A stretch of DNA of 64,000 nucleotides from JBKECP01 sp047974765 (GCA_047974765.1 JBKECP010000046.1:1-64000), one strand, 5' to 3'; positions 53,875 to 63,351 are shown, numbered from the stretch's first letter. Numbers and translations are program-made. The notes: generated by a model from the sequence alone, not told the origin.

Positions 53875-56800
53875 AATTTTTATTCTAGCGATATTGCTTA
53901 TATCGAAAGCAGCAATTGCTTTCGATGAAGACTATTTACAATACTCTTTATCAGCAATCCAGCCTCCCTTACCTTTTTTAAACAAATACAAAATGCAAAA
54001 TGAAGCCATAACATCAATTCATTTAGATAAAAATAATTTTTTATGGATAGGTACATTATCAGGAATATTTAAAATAAAGGGTCAGACAGCAATAAAATTT
54101 ACAACAAATTCAAATGGAAAACTCAACATTCCAATAGGAAGATTTATAAATTTAACATCTAATGACAAAGGAGTTGTTTATGCTCTAGGAATCGAAGGAA
54201 AAATTATAAAATTTAAACCAGAAGAATCTAAATTTAAACTTATAGACGCTGCCTTTAAAACACCGGAAAAGGAAATTCCAACATATATATCGAGCACCAA
54301 AAAAAATGGTCTATGGGTTGGAACAACACATGGTATAACTTACTATGAAGACTATAAAAACAATCTATTAAATACAACAATAACAACAAATTCAGGAGAA
54401 GAAATAGGGGAAGTTTTTTCTATAAGATATAACACTGAAAATAGTATTTATTTTTACAGTGAAAATGGATTTTTTTATGCTGAAAAAAATCAAAGTAAGA
54501 TACAAATTACAAATCTTGGTATAAATATAAAAAATATTACGACATTTTTTATATCAAAAAATGAAAAAGAAGTAATCTATATAGGCACAAAGCAAGGAGA
54601 AATATTCAAAATAGATAAAAAAAATAATAAAACTTCATATGTAAAATTAATGCACTCGCCTACACTAGTTTCATCGATTGAAGAGTTTATAAATTTAATA
54701 ATCATTGGAACATATGATGGACTATTTGTTATACCAAAAGATCTTCAAAAAAAGCCGATCCGACTTTATAAAAACAAATATCCATATAACTCTCATATTG
54801 CCAGCTTAGAAAAGATTGATGATAACCATATATTTATTAATGGAAGCTTGGGTTTAGGTCTACTCAATAGGCACGAACTACTAATCATTGACAGAAATAT
54901 AAAACGTCATATTTATGATATTGATGCCATAGCAAAAGATCATAAGAATAGAATATGGCTAGGAACTTATCATGGATTATTTTATCAGAGCAACAACCTT
55001 ACCAAAGAACAAAAAAACACATCCTCTTTATCTATAAATAACTCAAAGGAACTTATATTAAATACAAAAATCACATCTCTTATAAAAAATGACGATAAAA
55101 TTCTTATTGGAACAAGAGATGAAGGTCTAAAAATAATTGACTTATACTCACTTGATATAAAAAATTCTAAATTAGAAAAATTCCATGATGCTGAGATTGC
55201 GAAAATTTTTAGGTCAAAAAATAATAAATTTTTTGTCGCAACAAACAACTATGGTATTTTAGAATATATTGACGGCGAGCTCTATAGACCTAAAGTATCC
55301 AAACAAGAAGAGGTAGATATTCTTTCAAAAAGTTCCTTATTTATAAGTGAAAGCTGCAATAGGGATATTCTATTTTATGGATCGGATAATAATATTTATA
55401 GTTATAGCCAAGATAAAAAGAAGGCCGTCCAATTATCTAAAGGAAAGCTCCACTATATTATACTGAACGTTAATGATTTTTGTGACAATCGCCTCTGGCT
55501 TGGCACACTAAATAGTGGCCTGCATGTTGCAGAGATAAAAGACAACGATTTTTCAAATCTTGAATTCAAACCAGCCAACAATGAAGTACGCATGCAAAAT
55601 TTGTCTATCTATGCTATCGAAACAGATTCAAAAAATAATCTCTGGTTGGCCACATCGGATGGAATTTATGTTCTTGATAAAGATGGCGCTTTTATTAAGC
55701 GATTTGGTGAAGGAAGCGGGATTCAATCCCTTGATTTTAATTTTGGGGCTTCTTATAAAGATGAAGACGGACGTATCTATTTTGGCGGTGTAGACGGTTA
55801 CAATATTTTTCAGCCAGAAGAAATGGACCTTGAAGCAACACCACCACAACTCATCCTCACCGATATTAAAATTGCTGGAAAACAAGCAAAATTAAATACA
55901 CCCCTTCAACAGCTCAGCAAGCTGGTACTTAACTACGATGATTATTATCTTAATCTGGAATTCAGCATTCTCGATTATGTTGATCAGGGAGGAAACCATT
56001 ATCGTTATAAACTTGAAGGCTTTGACAGTTCATGGATTGATAGTGGGAACTATAATATAGCAAGTTACTCCAATTTACCGGAGGGTGACTATACATTTTG
56101 GGTTCAGGGTGCAGGATCTTCGGGTATATGGAACAGGGAAGGTATTAAAATTCATATTAGTGTTTTACCTCCCCCATGGCGTACCTGGTGGGCTTACAGC
56201 CTCTATTTTATGGGTTTAATCTTAATTTTATGGCATGTAAAACGAAGCTACGACAATCATATCTCTCGAAAAAACGCACTGAAAATCGCCTTTGAAACAC
56301 AATTATATGCTGACCGGGCAATGGATGATGCACAAGCCCATATCTTTGAACAAAATCAATTACTGGAACAGCTTCATCAATTTAACTTAAAAAAAATAGA
56401 TCTTAGCAAGCGCAGTATTCAAGCTCTATCTATAAAAGAAACAACTGAAAAAAAATTTTGTGAATCACAGGAAAGATACCTTAATATAATTGAGGATATT
56501 GAAAAATCCTTATATTTTCGACACGGCGAACTTTTAGTAGACATCAATCACTTTACCAATTGCCTTTCTGATCATTTATTAAACGAATCACTAACAGAAA
56601 AAAAATATACTGTGACTCTTATTAATACTACAGAAGAAAAATTGATAAGTACATCACCTGGTCTTGATATTGGTTTTTTGATTGCTATCTGTGTAGATCA
56701 AATTTATAAAAATGCTTGCTCTAGTGGATTTTCACCACTCTATATAAAGGTAGAGCTAAAATTTCTTGTAAAAGCTCCCCCTATCATCGATTGTTATTTA

Positions 56801-56980
56801 ACTATAGCAAGCAATGATCCTTTCAATATATTTACTGATGAGGCTTATAATTTTTCTCTCATTGATCAGCTGATTAAAACTATAGTCAGGGGTATTAACG
56901 GGAAAATAAATTATAACTTTAGTTCTAATTCTGGTATTGAAATAGTATTCCCCATAAAACGTGCAGATTACTTTCCTTGA
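53864..56980 (+). CDS. Beta-propeller sensor with diverged HisKA_2-type kinase module
   Basis: This protein of about 1038 residues begins MKYRIFILAILLISKAAIAF (signal peptide). Fourteen propeller motifs run to about 640 (for example FLWIGTLSGIFKI, RIWLGTYHGLFY, RIYFGGVDGYNIF). A Y_Y_Y domain (YKLEGFDSSWID; LPEGDYTFWVQGAGSSGIW) and a transmembrane helix near 780 follow. The cytosolic C-terminus can be aligned to the HisKA_2/HATPase family: EQLHQFNLKK at the H-box, ERYLNIIEDIEKSLY, DQIYKNACSSGF at the N-box, and SGIEIVFPI at the end. The N-box Glu is replaced by Gln, and the HHRVKN motif keeps only the first His. Activity is therefore doubtful. No receiver or Hpt. The ATG at 53864 has AGGGA upstream and overlaps the previous gene. 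Confidence 0.85.
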   Translation: MKYRIFILAILLISKAAIAFDEDYLQYSLSAIQPPLPFLNKYKMQNEAITSIHLDKNNFLWIGTLSGIFKIKGQTAIKFTTNSNGKLNIPIGRFINLTSNDKGVVYALGIEGKIIKFKPEESKFKLIDAAFKTPEKEIPTYISSTKKNGLWVGTTHGITYYEDYKNNLLNTTITTNSGEEIGEVFSIRYNTENSIYFYSENGFFYAEKNQSKIQITNLGINIKNITTFFISKNEKEVIYIGTKQGEIFKIDKKNNKTSYVKLMHSPTLVSSIEEFINLIIIGTYDGLFVIPKDLQKKPIRLYKNKYPYNSHIASLEKIDDNHIFINGSLGLGLLNRHELLIIDRNIKRHIYDIDAIAKDHKNRIWLGTYHGLFYQSNNLTKEQKNTSSLSINNSKELILNTKITSLIKNDDKILIGTRDEGLKIIDLYSLDIKNSKLEKFHDAEIAKIFRSKNNKFFVATNNYGILEYIDGELYRPKVSKQEEVDILSKSSLFISESCNRDILFYGSDNNIYSYSQDKKKAVQLSKGKLHYIILNVNDFCDNRLWLGTLNSGLHVAEIKDNDFSNLEFKPANNEVRMQNLSIYAIETDSKNNLWLATSDGIYVLDKDGAFIKRFGEGSGIQSLDFNFGASYKDEDGRIYFGGVDGYNIFQPEEMDLEATPPQLILTDIKIAGKQAKLNTPLQQLSKLVLNYDDYYLNLEFSILDYVDQGGNHYRYKLEGFDSSWIDSGNYNIASYSNLPEGDYTFWVQGAGSSGIWNREGIKIHISVLPPPWRTWWAYSLYFMGLILILWHVKRSYDNHISRKNALKIAFETQLYADRAMDDAQAHIFEQNQLLEQLHQFNLKKIDLSKRSIQALSIKETTEKKFCESQERYLNIIEDIEKSLYFRHGELLVDINHFTNCLSDHLLNESLTEKKYTVTLINTTEEKLISTSPGLDIGFLIAICVDQIYKNACSSGFSPLYIKVELKFLVKAPPIIDCYLTIASNDPFNIFTDEAYNFSLIDQLIKTIVRGINGKINYNFSSNSGIEIVFPIKRADYFP

Positions 56981-57729
56981 AAAAGTGGAGAACGTCTTTC
57001 TTTTATAGCGGAAAAACCTTCCCTTATATCCTCTGAACTTAGGCAGGTAGCTATTAGCTTTTCTGCCAAATCATTATCAATAGTGCCCGTTGCCGCCTGA
57101 TCAATTAAAACTTTCATTGCTTTTAACGATAGTGGAGCCAAAGAAGATAAATGAATAGCAAAGTTATTCACACTTTGATCAAAGTTCTCACGGGGAACCT
57201 GCATATCAAGAAATCCAACTTCTTTCATCATTCTTCCTTCTATTACTTCAGCGCTCAGCAGTAGACGCTTGGTAACACTAACCCCCAATCGCTGAACAAA
57301 ACGCTTGATGCCATTTGCCGGGTAACAAAGTCCCAATATAGCGGGAGGCACTCGTATTTTTGCTTCCTCTATACCAATACGAAAATCACAGGCCAACGCC
57401 AGCTCGACACCACCTCCAAATGCATTCCCGTTAACCGCAGCAATTGTAGGTATATCAATTGATGCTAGCTTATCGGTTGTGGATTGAAACATCTCACCGC
57501 TGATACGGCCGTTATTAAGTTCATTTAAAGCTGCTCCCGCACAGAATGTCTGCTCACCAGTACCACGAACCACAAGCACTTTGGCTTTATCAGATGCTGA
57601 CAACAGCATTTCCAAAATGGCTTGAATACTCAGCAATTGCTCTTCTCCCAAAGCATTATGACGCTTTGGGATATTTAACAGTAACTGTGCAATATCTCCC
57701 TTGCGGGAATAAACTATAGTATCTGTCAT
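56968..57729 (-). CDS. Enoyl-CoA hydratase/isomerase (crotonase) family protein
   Basis: This is a crotonase-fold enzyme acting on an acyl-CoA. The oxyanion-hole segment TFCAGAALNEL and the second, VNGNAFGGGVELALACDFRI, are intact, including the first catalytic Glu position. The second Glu of classical hydratases (PEIxLG) is Ala here (PPAILGLCYPANG), so a hydratase reaction is uncertain. The start at 57729 gives MTDTIVYSRKGDIAQLLLN, the usual family N-terminus; the open frame to 57825 is unsupported. Its 3' end overlaps the sensor gene end by 13 bp (convergent). Confidence 0.8.
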   Translation of the reverse strand: MTDTIVYSRKGDIAQLLLNIPKRHNALGEEQLLSIQAILEMLLSASDKAKVLVVRGTGEQTFCAGAALNELNNGRISGEMFQSTTDKLASIDIPTIAAVNGNAFGGGVELALACDFRIGIEEAKIRVPPAILGLCYPANGIKRFVQRLGVSVTKRLLLSAEVIEGRMMKEVGFLDMQVPRENFDQSVNNFAIHLSSLAPLSLKAMKVLIDQAATGTIDNDLAEKLIATCLSSEDIREGFSAIKERRSPLFQGK

Positions 57730-57855
57730 TGCTTGACTTGTACCTGCTTTCATAAATAGAAGGAATTCTTTCATAGCGCGCATATTGCGCAAAAGATATT
57801 GTACAAACACGTATAGCCAATTCATACTATCGCTTCCTTTTCAGAGAGATAACCA

Positions 57856-58428
57856 ATGGTGATGCGCTGTTCCTGGTGTACTGATGATCCATTATATATT
57901 GATTACCACGATATCGAATGGGGAGTTCCTGTTTATGATGATAAAACCCTTTTTGAATTTTTAATTCTTGAAGGCGCACAGGCTGGGCTGTCATGGATTA
58001 CTGTTTTGCGAAAGAGGGATGGTTATCGTGAGCTTTTCTCAGATTTTGACCCCGCGATAGTGGCCAAATTTACTGATCGCCAACTGGAAGCACGATTAAA
58101 AAATCCAGAAATTATCAGGAATCGTTTAAAAATATTTGGAATACGGACTAATGCCAGAGCCTTTCTTTTACTTCAAAAGGAATTTGGTTCTTTTAGCCAT
58201 TTCTTATGGCGCTATATTAATGAAGAACCGATACAGAATCATTGGGCGTCTATTAACGATGTTCCTGCAACAAGCGATCTTTCCGATCAACTTAGTAAAG
58301 ATTTAAAAAGACGTGGATTTACCTTTGTTGGTTCAACAATTATGTATGCTTATATGCAGGCCATTGGTATGGTCAATGATCACACCACAGACTGCTTTCG
58401 GCATCGACAGTGTTCGAAAAATCATTAG
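57856..58428 (+). CDS. tag: DNA-3-methyladenine glycosylase I
   Basis: Tag excises 3-methyladenine from alkylated DNA in base-excision repair. The 190-residue protein has the Tag signature: MRCSWCTDDPLYIDYHDIEWG (Cys and His zinc ligands), the substrate-pocket EGAQAGLSWITVLRKRDGYR, FGSFSHFLWRYI, and GFTFVGSTIMYAYMQAIGMV ending NDHTTDCFRH (further zinc ligands). It is divergent from the crotonase gene. Confidence 0.95.
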   Translation: MVMRCSWCTDDPLYIDYHDIEWGVPVYDDKTLFEFLILEGAQAGLSWITVLRKRDGYRELFSDFDPAIVAKFTDRQLEARLKNPEIIRNRLKIFGIRTNARAFLLLQKEFGSFSHFLWRYINEEPIQNHWASINDVPATSDLSDQLSKDLKRRGFTFVGSTIMYAYMQAIGMVNDHTTDCFRHRQCSKNH

Positions 58429-58505
58429 ATATCTGATCCATTGATCAATCATATAGACAAAGCTAAAAATAATACTTAAAGTTGAAATTTATACAACAAA
58501 GTATC

Positions 58506-59816
58506 ATGCCTTTTGTTATTGGATTGAATCAACCAATGGATGAAAAGAAAATTGTCACCTCCCCTTTTAACCGCACAGCACAACATGATGCAAAACGTGC
58601 AGCCATCCTTTCTCAGGCCGCACGATTGTTCAACTCCAAGGGCTCCAGAGCAACAACCCTCCAGGATATCTCTGATGCACTGGGCTTAACTAAAACAAGC
58701 CTTTATTACTATGTAAAAACCAAGGAAGAGCTGATATTTCAGTGCTACAAAACAACACTGCAACACCACTTACGGCAACTGGATGAAATTGATAAGCAGA
58801 ATACAGACTTTCTAATGAAGTTAAAGGCATTTTTTGTTAGCTTCTTTGAAAACTGGCTGGCAGCACGAGAAGAGCACGGACCATATTTAGCTGCCTTGCT
58901 TGAAATAGCCTCGCTTAAAGGCGGGCACCGCAAGGAAATAGAATCCGATTACATACAAATGTTTAAACGTTTGCGGCAGTATCTGCGCGATGGTGTTAAT
59001 AATGGTGAATTTCGAGCAATAGAAACCACTTCAGCAACCAGGGCAATACTGGGGTCAGTTGATTGGGTTTTTTCGTGGCTGCATACTGTTCCTCATGAAG
59101 AAGTTAAACATAAGGCCGAACAGGCCTTTGATATTCTTGCCAAAGGACTGTATGCCAACCCAACTGAATATACTAATAAAGCTTATACACAGCCACAGTT
59201 GGTGACGCCTTTTGTACAGGGTTTTAACCGGGAGGAGCAAAATCGACTGAAGCAAGAGGCTTTTTACAAAGCCGGTACTCTTTTTTTTAATAAAAGAGGG
59301 TTTTCTGGAACATCTCTGGTGGATATTGCCAAGCATCTGAATGTATCTAAAGGAGCTTTTTATTACTATATAAAGAACAAGGAAGATCTGCTTTACCACT
59401 GCTATACCTATTCTCAAAGCATTATCGATAGTATTTACCAACAGGCTGACAATCTTGATACCGACGCATTCAACCGTCTTGTAATGATTTGTCGAAGTAT
59501 TTTCCGGGTACAAAACTCAGACGAAGGACCACTGATCCGTTATAGCTCTATTACTGCTTTCCCAATTGAGCGCAGGCAGCAGGTTCTCAAGTTCAGCGGC
59601 GAGTCTGAACTCCGAATTCGATCTTTGATTAAACGAGGCATAAAGGACGGCAGCATCCGAAAAATTGACACTCTGATTGCACAAAAGTTATTATCGGGCG
59701 CAACCAATGCCTCCATGGAAATAGGCTTGTGGAGAAAAACAGATAATCTTGACAACGCAGCCTATGATTATTTTGATATATTTTTTAATGGCCTATTGCC
59801 ACGTAGTGGCCAGTAA
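58506..59816 (+). CDS. Tandem TetR/AcrR-family regulator (two TetR units in one chain)
   Basis: This protein of about 436 residues consists of two successive TetR proteins. Unit one has ILSQAARLFNSKGSRATTLQ, then DISDALGLTKTSLYYYVKTK. Unit two, from about residue 240, has EAFYKAGTLFFNKRGFSGTS, then LVDIAKHLNVSKGAFYYYIKNKE. Each HTH is followed by a helical ligand/dimer domain (first LLEIASLKGGHRKEIES; second SITAFPIERRQQVLKF). A single chain could bind one operator as a pseudo-dimer. The start is not certain: TTG 58482, ATG 58506 or ATG 58536, none with a clear Shine-Dalgarno. The target is unknown; acyl-CoA-related neighbours suggest lipid metabolism. Confidence 0.88.
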   Translation: MPFVIGLNQPMDEKKIVTSPFNRTAQHDAKRAAILSQAARLFNSKGSRATTLQDISDALGLTKTSLYYYVKTKEELIFQCYKTTLQHHLRQLDEIDKQNTDFLMKLKAFFVSFFENWLAAREEHGPYLAALLEIASLKGGHRKEIESDYIQMFKRLRQYLRDGVNNGEFRAIETTSATRAILGSVDWVFSWLHTVPHEEVKHKAEQAFDILAKGLYANPTEYTNKAYTQPQLVTPFVQGFNREEQNRLKQEAFYKAGTLFFNKRGFSGTSLVDIAKHLNVSKGAFYYYIKNKEDLLYHCYTYSQSIIDSIYQQADNLDTDAFNRLVMICRSIFRVQNSDEGPLIRYSSITAFPIERRQQVLKFSGESELRIRSLIKRGIKDGSIRKIDTLIAQKLLSGATNASMEIGLWRKTDNLDNAAYDYFDIFFNGLLPRSGQ

Positions 59817-60079
59817 CAAATCCGAATTAAAAACCAGTTTTATCTGGTGAAGCAAAGCAAATTGCTGACTTCTTATTTCCAAAAGAATTATAGACAAACC
59901 TTTATGTCATCAGATTTTACCAATCTACATTTCTGATTTTGGCTTACCTGGAACAGCTCTTTCTTCACATCCCTATACCATTAGTAGCCAGGGTTTTCTT
60001 ATGATAGTTTTTATAGCAAAAACGGCGAACTTGTTACTTTGACGATTCAGGAATCGTCACTACGCCTTAAAGAATAATA

Positions 60080-60790
60080 TCAACGGTATGTCACCAGTTT
60101 TTCGTTCTTTTGCTTCTCCAGTAATCGCAAAAAAGAACAATCATTAAAACTGGATAAAGATATTTTATTCTCATTATAAAAAAATTGACTGATAGAGCAG
60201 TTGAATATTGGTTCATAAAAACGATAAACGTACTGACTGTCTATACCCAAAACCAAGGACACTATTGTGGCAATGGTGCCACCAGATGTAAAAATAGCAA
60301 TTGTTTTACCCGAGGAATACCTGTTCACAAGCTCAATCAGTGCATCATGCACGGAACAACTATATTCATTCCAACTCTGCAATTGAGGAATATTACATTC
60401 TGGAGAAACCCAATAATTGAATATGGCCTCAATCGCTTTCTGATAATCCTTGCTACTCGATAGACCACGATCTACAACTGCCCTTAATCTTTCATCATGT
60501 TCAGCAACTATTGGCAGTATATGTTTTAGCTGGGCATCATTATCGATTTCATTAAAACGCACATCAATATGATGAGGTACAGCCCCTGGTTGTTTTTTAA
60601 GAACGTACTCCGTCGTTTCACGCTGACGCAGAAGATCGCCACTATAGACGGCATCAAAATGAATATCCTGACCGCTAAAATACTCCCCAACGAACTCAGC
60701 CTGACGGCAGCCCAAGGCCGAGAGCTTGTCATAATCATCACTGCCAAATGAAGCCTGACCATGACGAATCAAGTAAAGCGTTGCCACCAA
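60080..60790 (-). CDS. Histidine phosphatase (phosphoglycerate-mutase-like) family protein
   Basis: This 236-residue protein starts LYLIRHGQASFG, the RHG catalytic motif with the phospho-accepting His. The usual acceptor-binding Arg follows (YSGDLLRQRETTEYVL), and the second His region reads IAIFTSGGTIATIV, where a Ser-Gly replaces the H-G of typical members. This suggests altered or weak activity. It lies 13 bp after aceK, so is co-transcribed. Confidence 0.8.
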   Translation of the reverse strand: MVATLYLIRHGQASFGSDDYDKLSALGCRQAEFVGEYFSGQDIHFDAVYSGDLLRQRETTEYVLKKQPGAVPHHIDVRFNEIDNDAQLKHILPIVAEHDERLRAVVDRGLSSSKDYQKAIEAIFNYWVSPECNIPQLQSWNEYSCSVHDALIELVNRYSSGKTIAIFTSGGTIATIVSLVLGIDSQYVYRFYEPIFNCSISQFFYNENKISLSSFNDCSFLRLLEKQKNEKLVTYR

Positions 60791-60803
60791 ATCCTCTCCA
60801 TAT

Positions 60804-62531
60804 TCACTTATTATCCCGAGGAAACCTTAATTTCCTTCGGTAAGGAAAAAAGTCCTCAATATGGCCTTGACGAATTCTATCCTGCAAATCATGCCAAAAA
60901 TTGACTTCGTATATATCACTGTGTATGGCATCAAAAACCTTTCGAGCTCGCTGGTTACCTGAAAAAAACAGCCTGAATTCTTCAGGAAAAATATCGTTTG
61001 GACCCACGTTATACCATGGTGTACTTGCCATTTCTTCCTGTTCGTTTCTGGGTTCTGGTATCTTGCGAAAATTACAATCCATTAATGGCTGAATTTCATC
61101 ATAATCATAAAAAACAACCCGCCCATGACGAGTAACACCAAAGTTTTTCAGTAGCATATCACCAGGAAATATATTAGCCGCAGCAAGTTGTTTTATAGCA
61201 TTGCCATACTCATCCATGACAGCTGCCACTTGCTCTTCGCTGGCACTCTGCAAATAAAGATTGAGTGGTGTCATTCGACGTTCTACATAAACATGCTTGA
61301 CAACAAGTACGCGGCCATTTTCTTCAAGAAGAGATGGCGCCACCTGGTGCAATTCTTCCATCAACTCATCAGAAAAGCGATCACGAGCAAAGGCCAGGTT
61401 ATTAAACTCCTGGGTATCAGCCATACGACCAGCCCTGTCTGAACGCTTAACTAGACGGTACTTGGCCTTTACCTGCTCACGCGTCATTTCCTTCGGCGGG
61501 GTAAAACGATCTTTGATTATCTTAAATACAAAATCATAGGAAGGCAGTGTGAAAACACTCATCACCATACCTTTAATACCTGGAGCAATAATAAATTTAT
61601 CTGTCGTCCGCTGCATATGCCGATAAGCACAACGATAATAATACGTTTTTCCGTGCTTGTTATAACCCATCGAGCTGTATAATTCGGAAATCGGTTTTGC
61701 TGGCATTAGCTGCTGTAAAAACAAGACGTATTGCGAAGGAATAGTTGCATCGACCATAAAATAAGAACGAGTAAAGCTAAACAGGACTGAACAGCGATCC
61801 GCCCCAAAGAGCACTGTATCTATATAAACCTCTCTGTTTTCATTTTGCTGGACAGGAAATACAATCGGTATTGAATCTGAACCAGCAACAAGCCGACCAA
61901 CGATATAAGCGCCTTTATTGCGGAAAAAATGATGTTCCAGTATCTGGAATTCCACACCTGCACGAGCAAGATCAAAGCGATGGCTGATATATCTATCCAT
62001 TGCCTCTTCGATAAACCCAATATCCCGGCTCAAATTTTCGTAAGGCAACCTGAAAGCATAGTCTGAAAATAATTTTTCAAGCATTATTGAGCGGTCAATA
62101 TTTGTTACCGGATAACGCCGGATGACACGATCAACATCCGCAGGTGGCATATCGCCAACCGATGAAAAAATAAATGTATGTTCCTCACGAATTTTACGAT
62201 GCCTAAATACTGCGCAATACACTGAATTAAAAAAGGTTTCAGCCATTTCAAAATTATTATGGCCTTTAATCAAATCAGCATAAATTTTTTTGGTAGCGCC
62301 CCAAAACTGGAAGTCATGGAGTTGATCACCAGCTATCAGCTCCACGATACCAAAAACTGCTTTTGTCTTCTCTTTATATAGATCAATACGCTCAATCGAT
62401 GCTTTTTGCATTCCATACCAATCCGCATTTTCAAAACGCGTCCTGGCTGCCAGTGTAATATTTTGAAATTCGGCAAAGTAGGATTCAAAACCGTTGAGGA
62501 TACAACGGGCAAAGCGCTCTCGTTTCTCCAA
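60804..62531 (-). CDS. aceK: Isocitrate dehydrogenase kinase/phosphatase
   Basis: AceK reversibly phosphorylates isocitrate dehydrogenase and so directs isocitrate into the glyoxylate shunt during growth on acetate or fatty acids. The 575 residues follow the AceK pattern: N-terminal regulatory half and kinase half with IAPGIKGMVMSVFTLPSYDFVFK (ATP-binding), VYVERRMTPLNLYL, and FPGDMLLKNFGVTRHGRVVFYDYDE (catalytic loop with DML-LKN and DYDE). aceA and aceB are not in the window. It lies between SDR and phosphatase genes. Confidence 0.96.
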   Translation of the reverse strand: MEKRERFARCILNGFESYFAEFQNITLAARTRFENADWYGMQKASIERIDLYKEKTKAVFGIVELIAGDQLHDFQFWGATKKIYADLIKGHNNFEMAETFFNSVYCAVFRHRKIREEHTFIFSSVGDMPPADVDRVIRRYPVTNIDRSIMLEKLFSDYAFRLPYENLSRDIGFIEEAMDRYISHRFDLARAGVEFQILEHHFFRNKGAYIVGRLVAGSDSIPIVFPVQQNENREVYIDTVLFGADRCSVLFSFTRSYFMVDATIPSQYVLFLQQLMPAKPISELYSSMGYNKHGKTYYYRCAYRHMQRTTDKFIIAPGIKGMVMSVFTLPSYDFVFKIIKDRFTPPKEMTREQVKAKYRLVKRSDRAGRMADTQEFNNLAFARDRFSDELMEELHQVAPSLLEENGRVLVVKHVYVERRMTPLNLYLQSASEEQVAAVMDEYGNAIKQLAAANIFPGDMLLKNFGVTRHGRVVFYDYDEIQPLMDCNFRKIPEPRNEQEEMASTPWYNVGPNDIFPEEFRLFFSGNQRARKVFDAIHSDIYEVNFWHDLQDRIRQGHIEDFFPYRRKLRFPRDNK

Positions 62532-62559
62532 TATTCAGTTCCTTTTATTGATATAAAGA

Positions 62560-63351
62560 CTATAGCTGAGGTGTTCCATAGCGACTTTTTAATTTTCGCA
62601 TACCGCTCAACCAGCGATCATAATCTTCTGTTTTGCGTGTGCAATAGGTAGATACTTCCGGGTGAGGAAGTATCAAAAACTGATCTTTATTTAAAGCAAT
62701 AACAACAGCCTCTGCCACCTTTTCAGGAGTAATAACACCATCAACTCCCGCCGTACTTCCATCTTTATTATCAGCTATCATTCGAGTGCTAACAGCCTGC
62801 GGACAAAGCACAGACACTTTAATACCATCATCGCCGTGTGTAATGGCCAAGGCCTCTGCAAACCCAATAGCAGCGTGTTTAGTTGTCGAGTAGGCTGCAT
62901 CACCTATTTGATTGAGTAAGCCTGCTGCCGAGGCAGTATTCAAAAAATAGCCTTCACCACGTTTGATCATACCTGGCAGACACGCTCGAGCTGCATAAAC
63001 ATGAGCCATTACATGTATATCCCACATGGCTTGCCATGTTTCATTGGCAGCAGAGGTCGCCCACCAAGGCTCGCCATCCCCAGCAATAATACCGGCATTA
63101 CTGCAAAACAGATCAATTCTATCGTGTGTTTTCTCGACGGTAGCCACAAGCTCTGCTATTTGCTGTTCATAGCGAACATCCACACCAAAAGCAGAACCTG
63201 AAAATGTATCAGCAACCTCTTTGGCATTATCAAGCTCACGATCTACCACTACTATATGCGCTGCGCCCTCGCTGTGGAAACGCTCGCACAGTGCCTTGCC
63301 AATACCATTAGCACCTCCAGTCACGACCACTATTTTATCACGAATATTCAT
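62560..63351 (-). CDS. Short-chain dehydrogenase/reductase (SDR)
   Basis: This 263-residue NAD(P)-dependent oxidoreductase carries the cofactor motif VVTGGANGIGKAL, the NAG motif FCSNAGII, and the catalytic Ser and YxxxK (NTASAAGLLNQIGDAAYSTTK, Tyr-Ser-Thr-Thr-Lys). Substrate unknown. It starts the SDR-aceK-phosphatase transcription unit, 28 bp ahead of aceK. Confidence 0.9.
   Translation of the reverse strand: MNIRDKIVVVTGGANGIGKALCERFHSEGAAHIVVVDRELDNAKEVADTFSGSAFGVDVRYEQQIAELVATVEKTHDRIDLFCSNAGIIAGDGEPWWATSAANETWQAMWDIHVMAHVYAARACLPGMIKRGEGYFLNTASAAGLLNQIGDAAYSTTKHAAIGFAEALAITHGDDGIKVSVLCPQAVSTRMIADNKDGSTAGVDGVITPEKVAEAVVIALNKDQFLILPHPEVSTYCTRKTEDYDRWLSGMRKLKSRYGTPQL

Noticed and set aside
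60040..60059. Inverted repeat TGACGATTC/GAATCGTCA as a terminator
   Set aside because: No U tract on either strand and a very small loop; function unclear.
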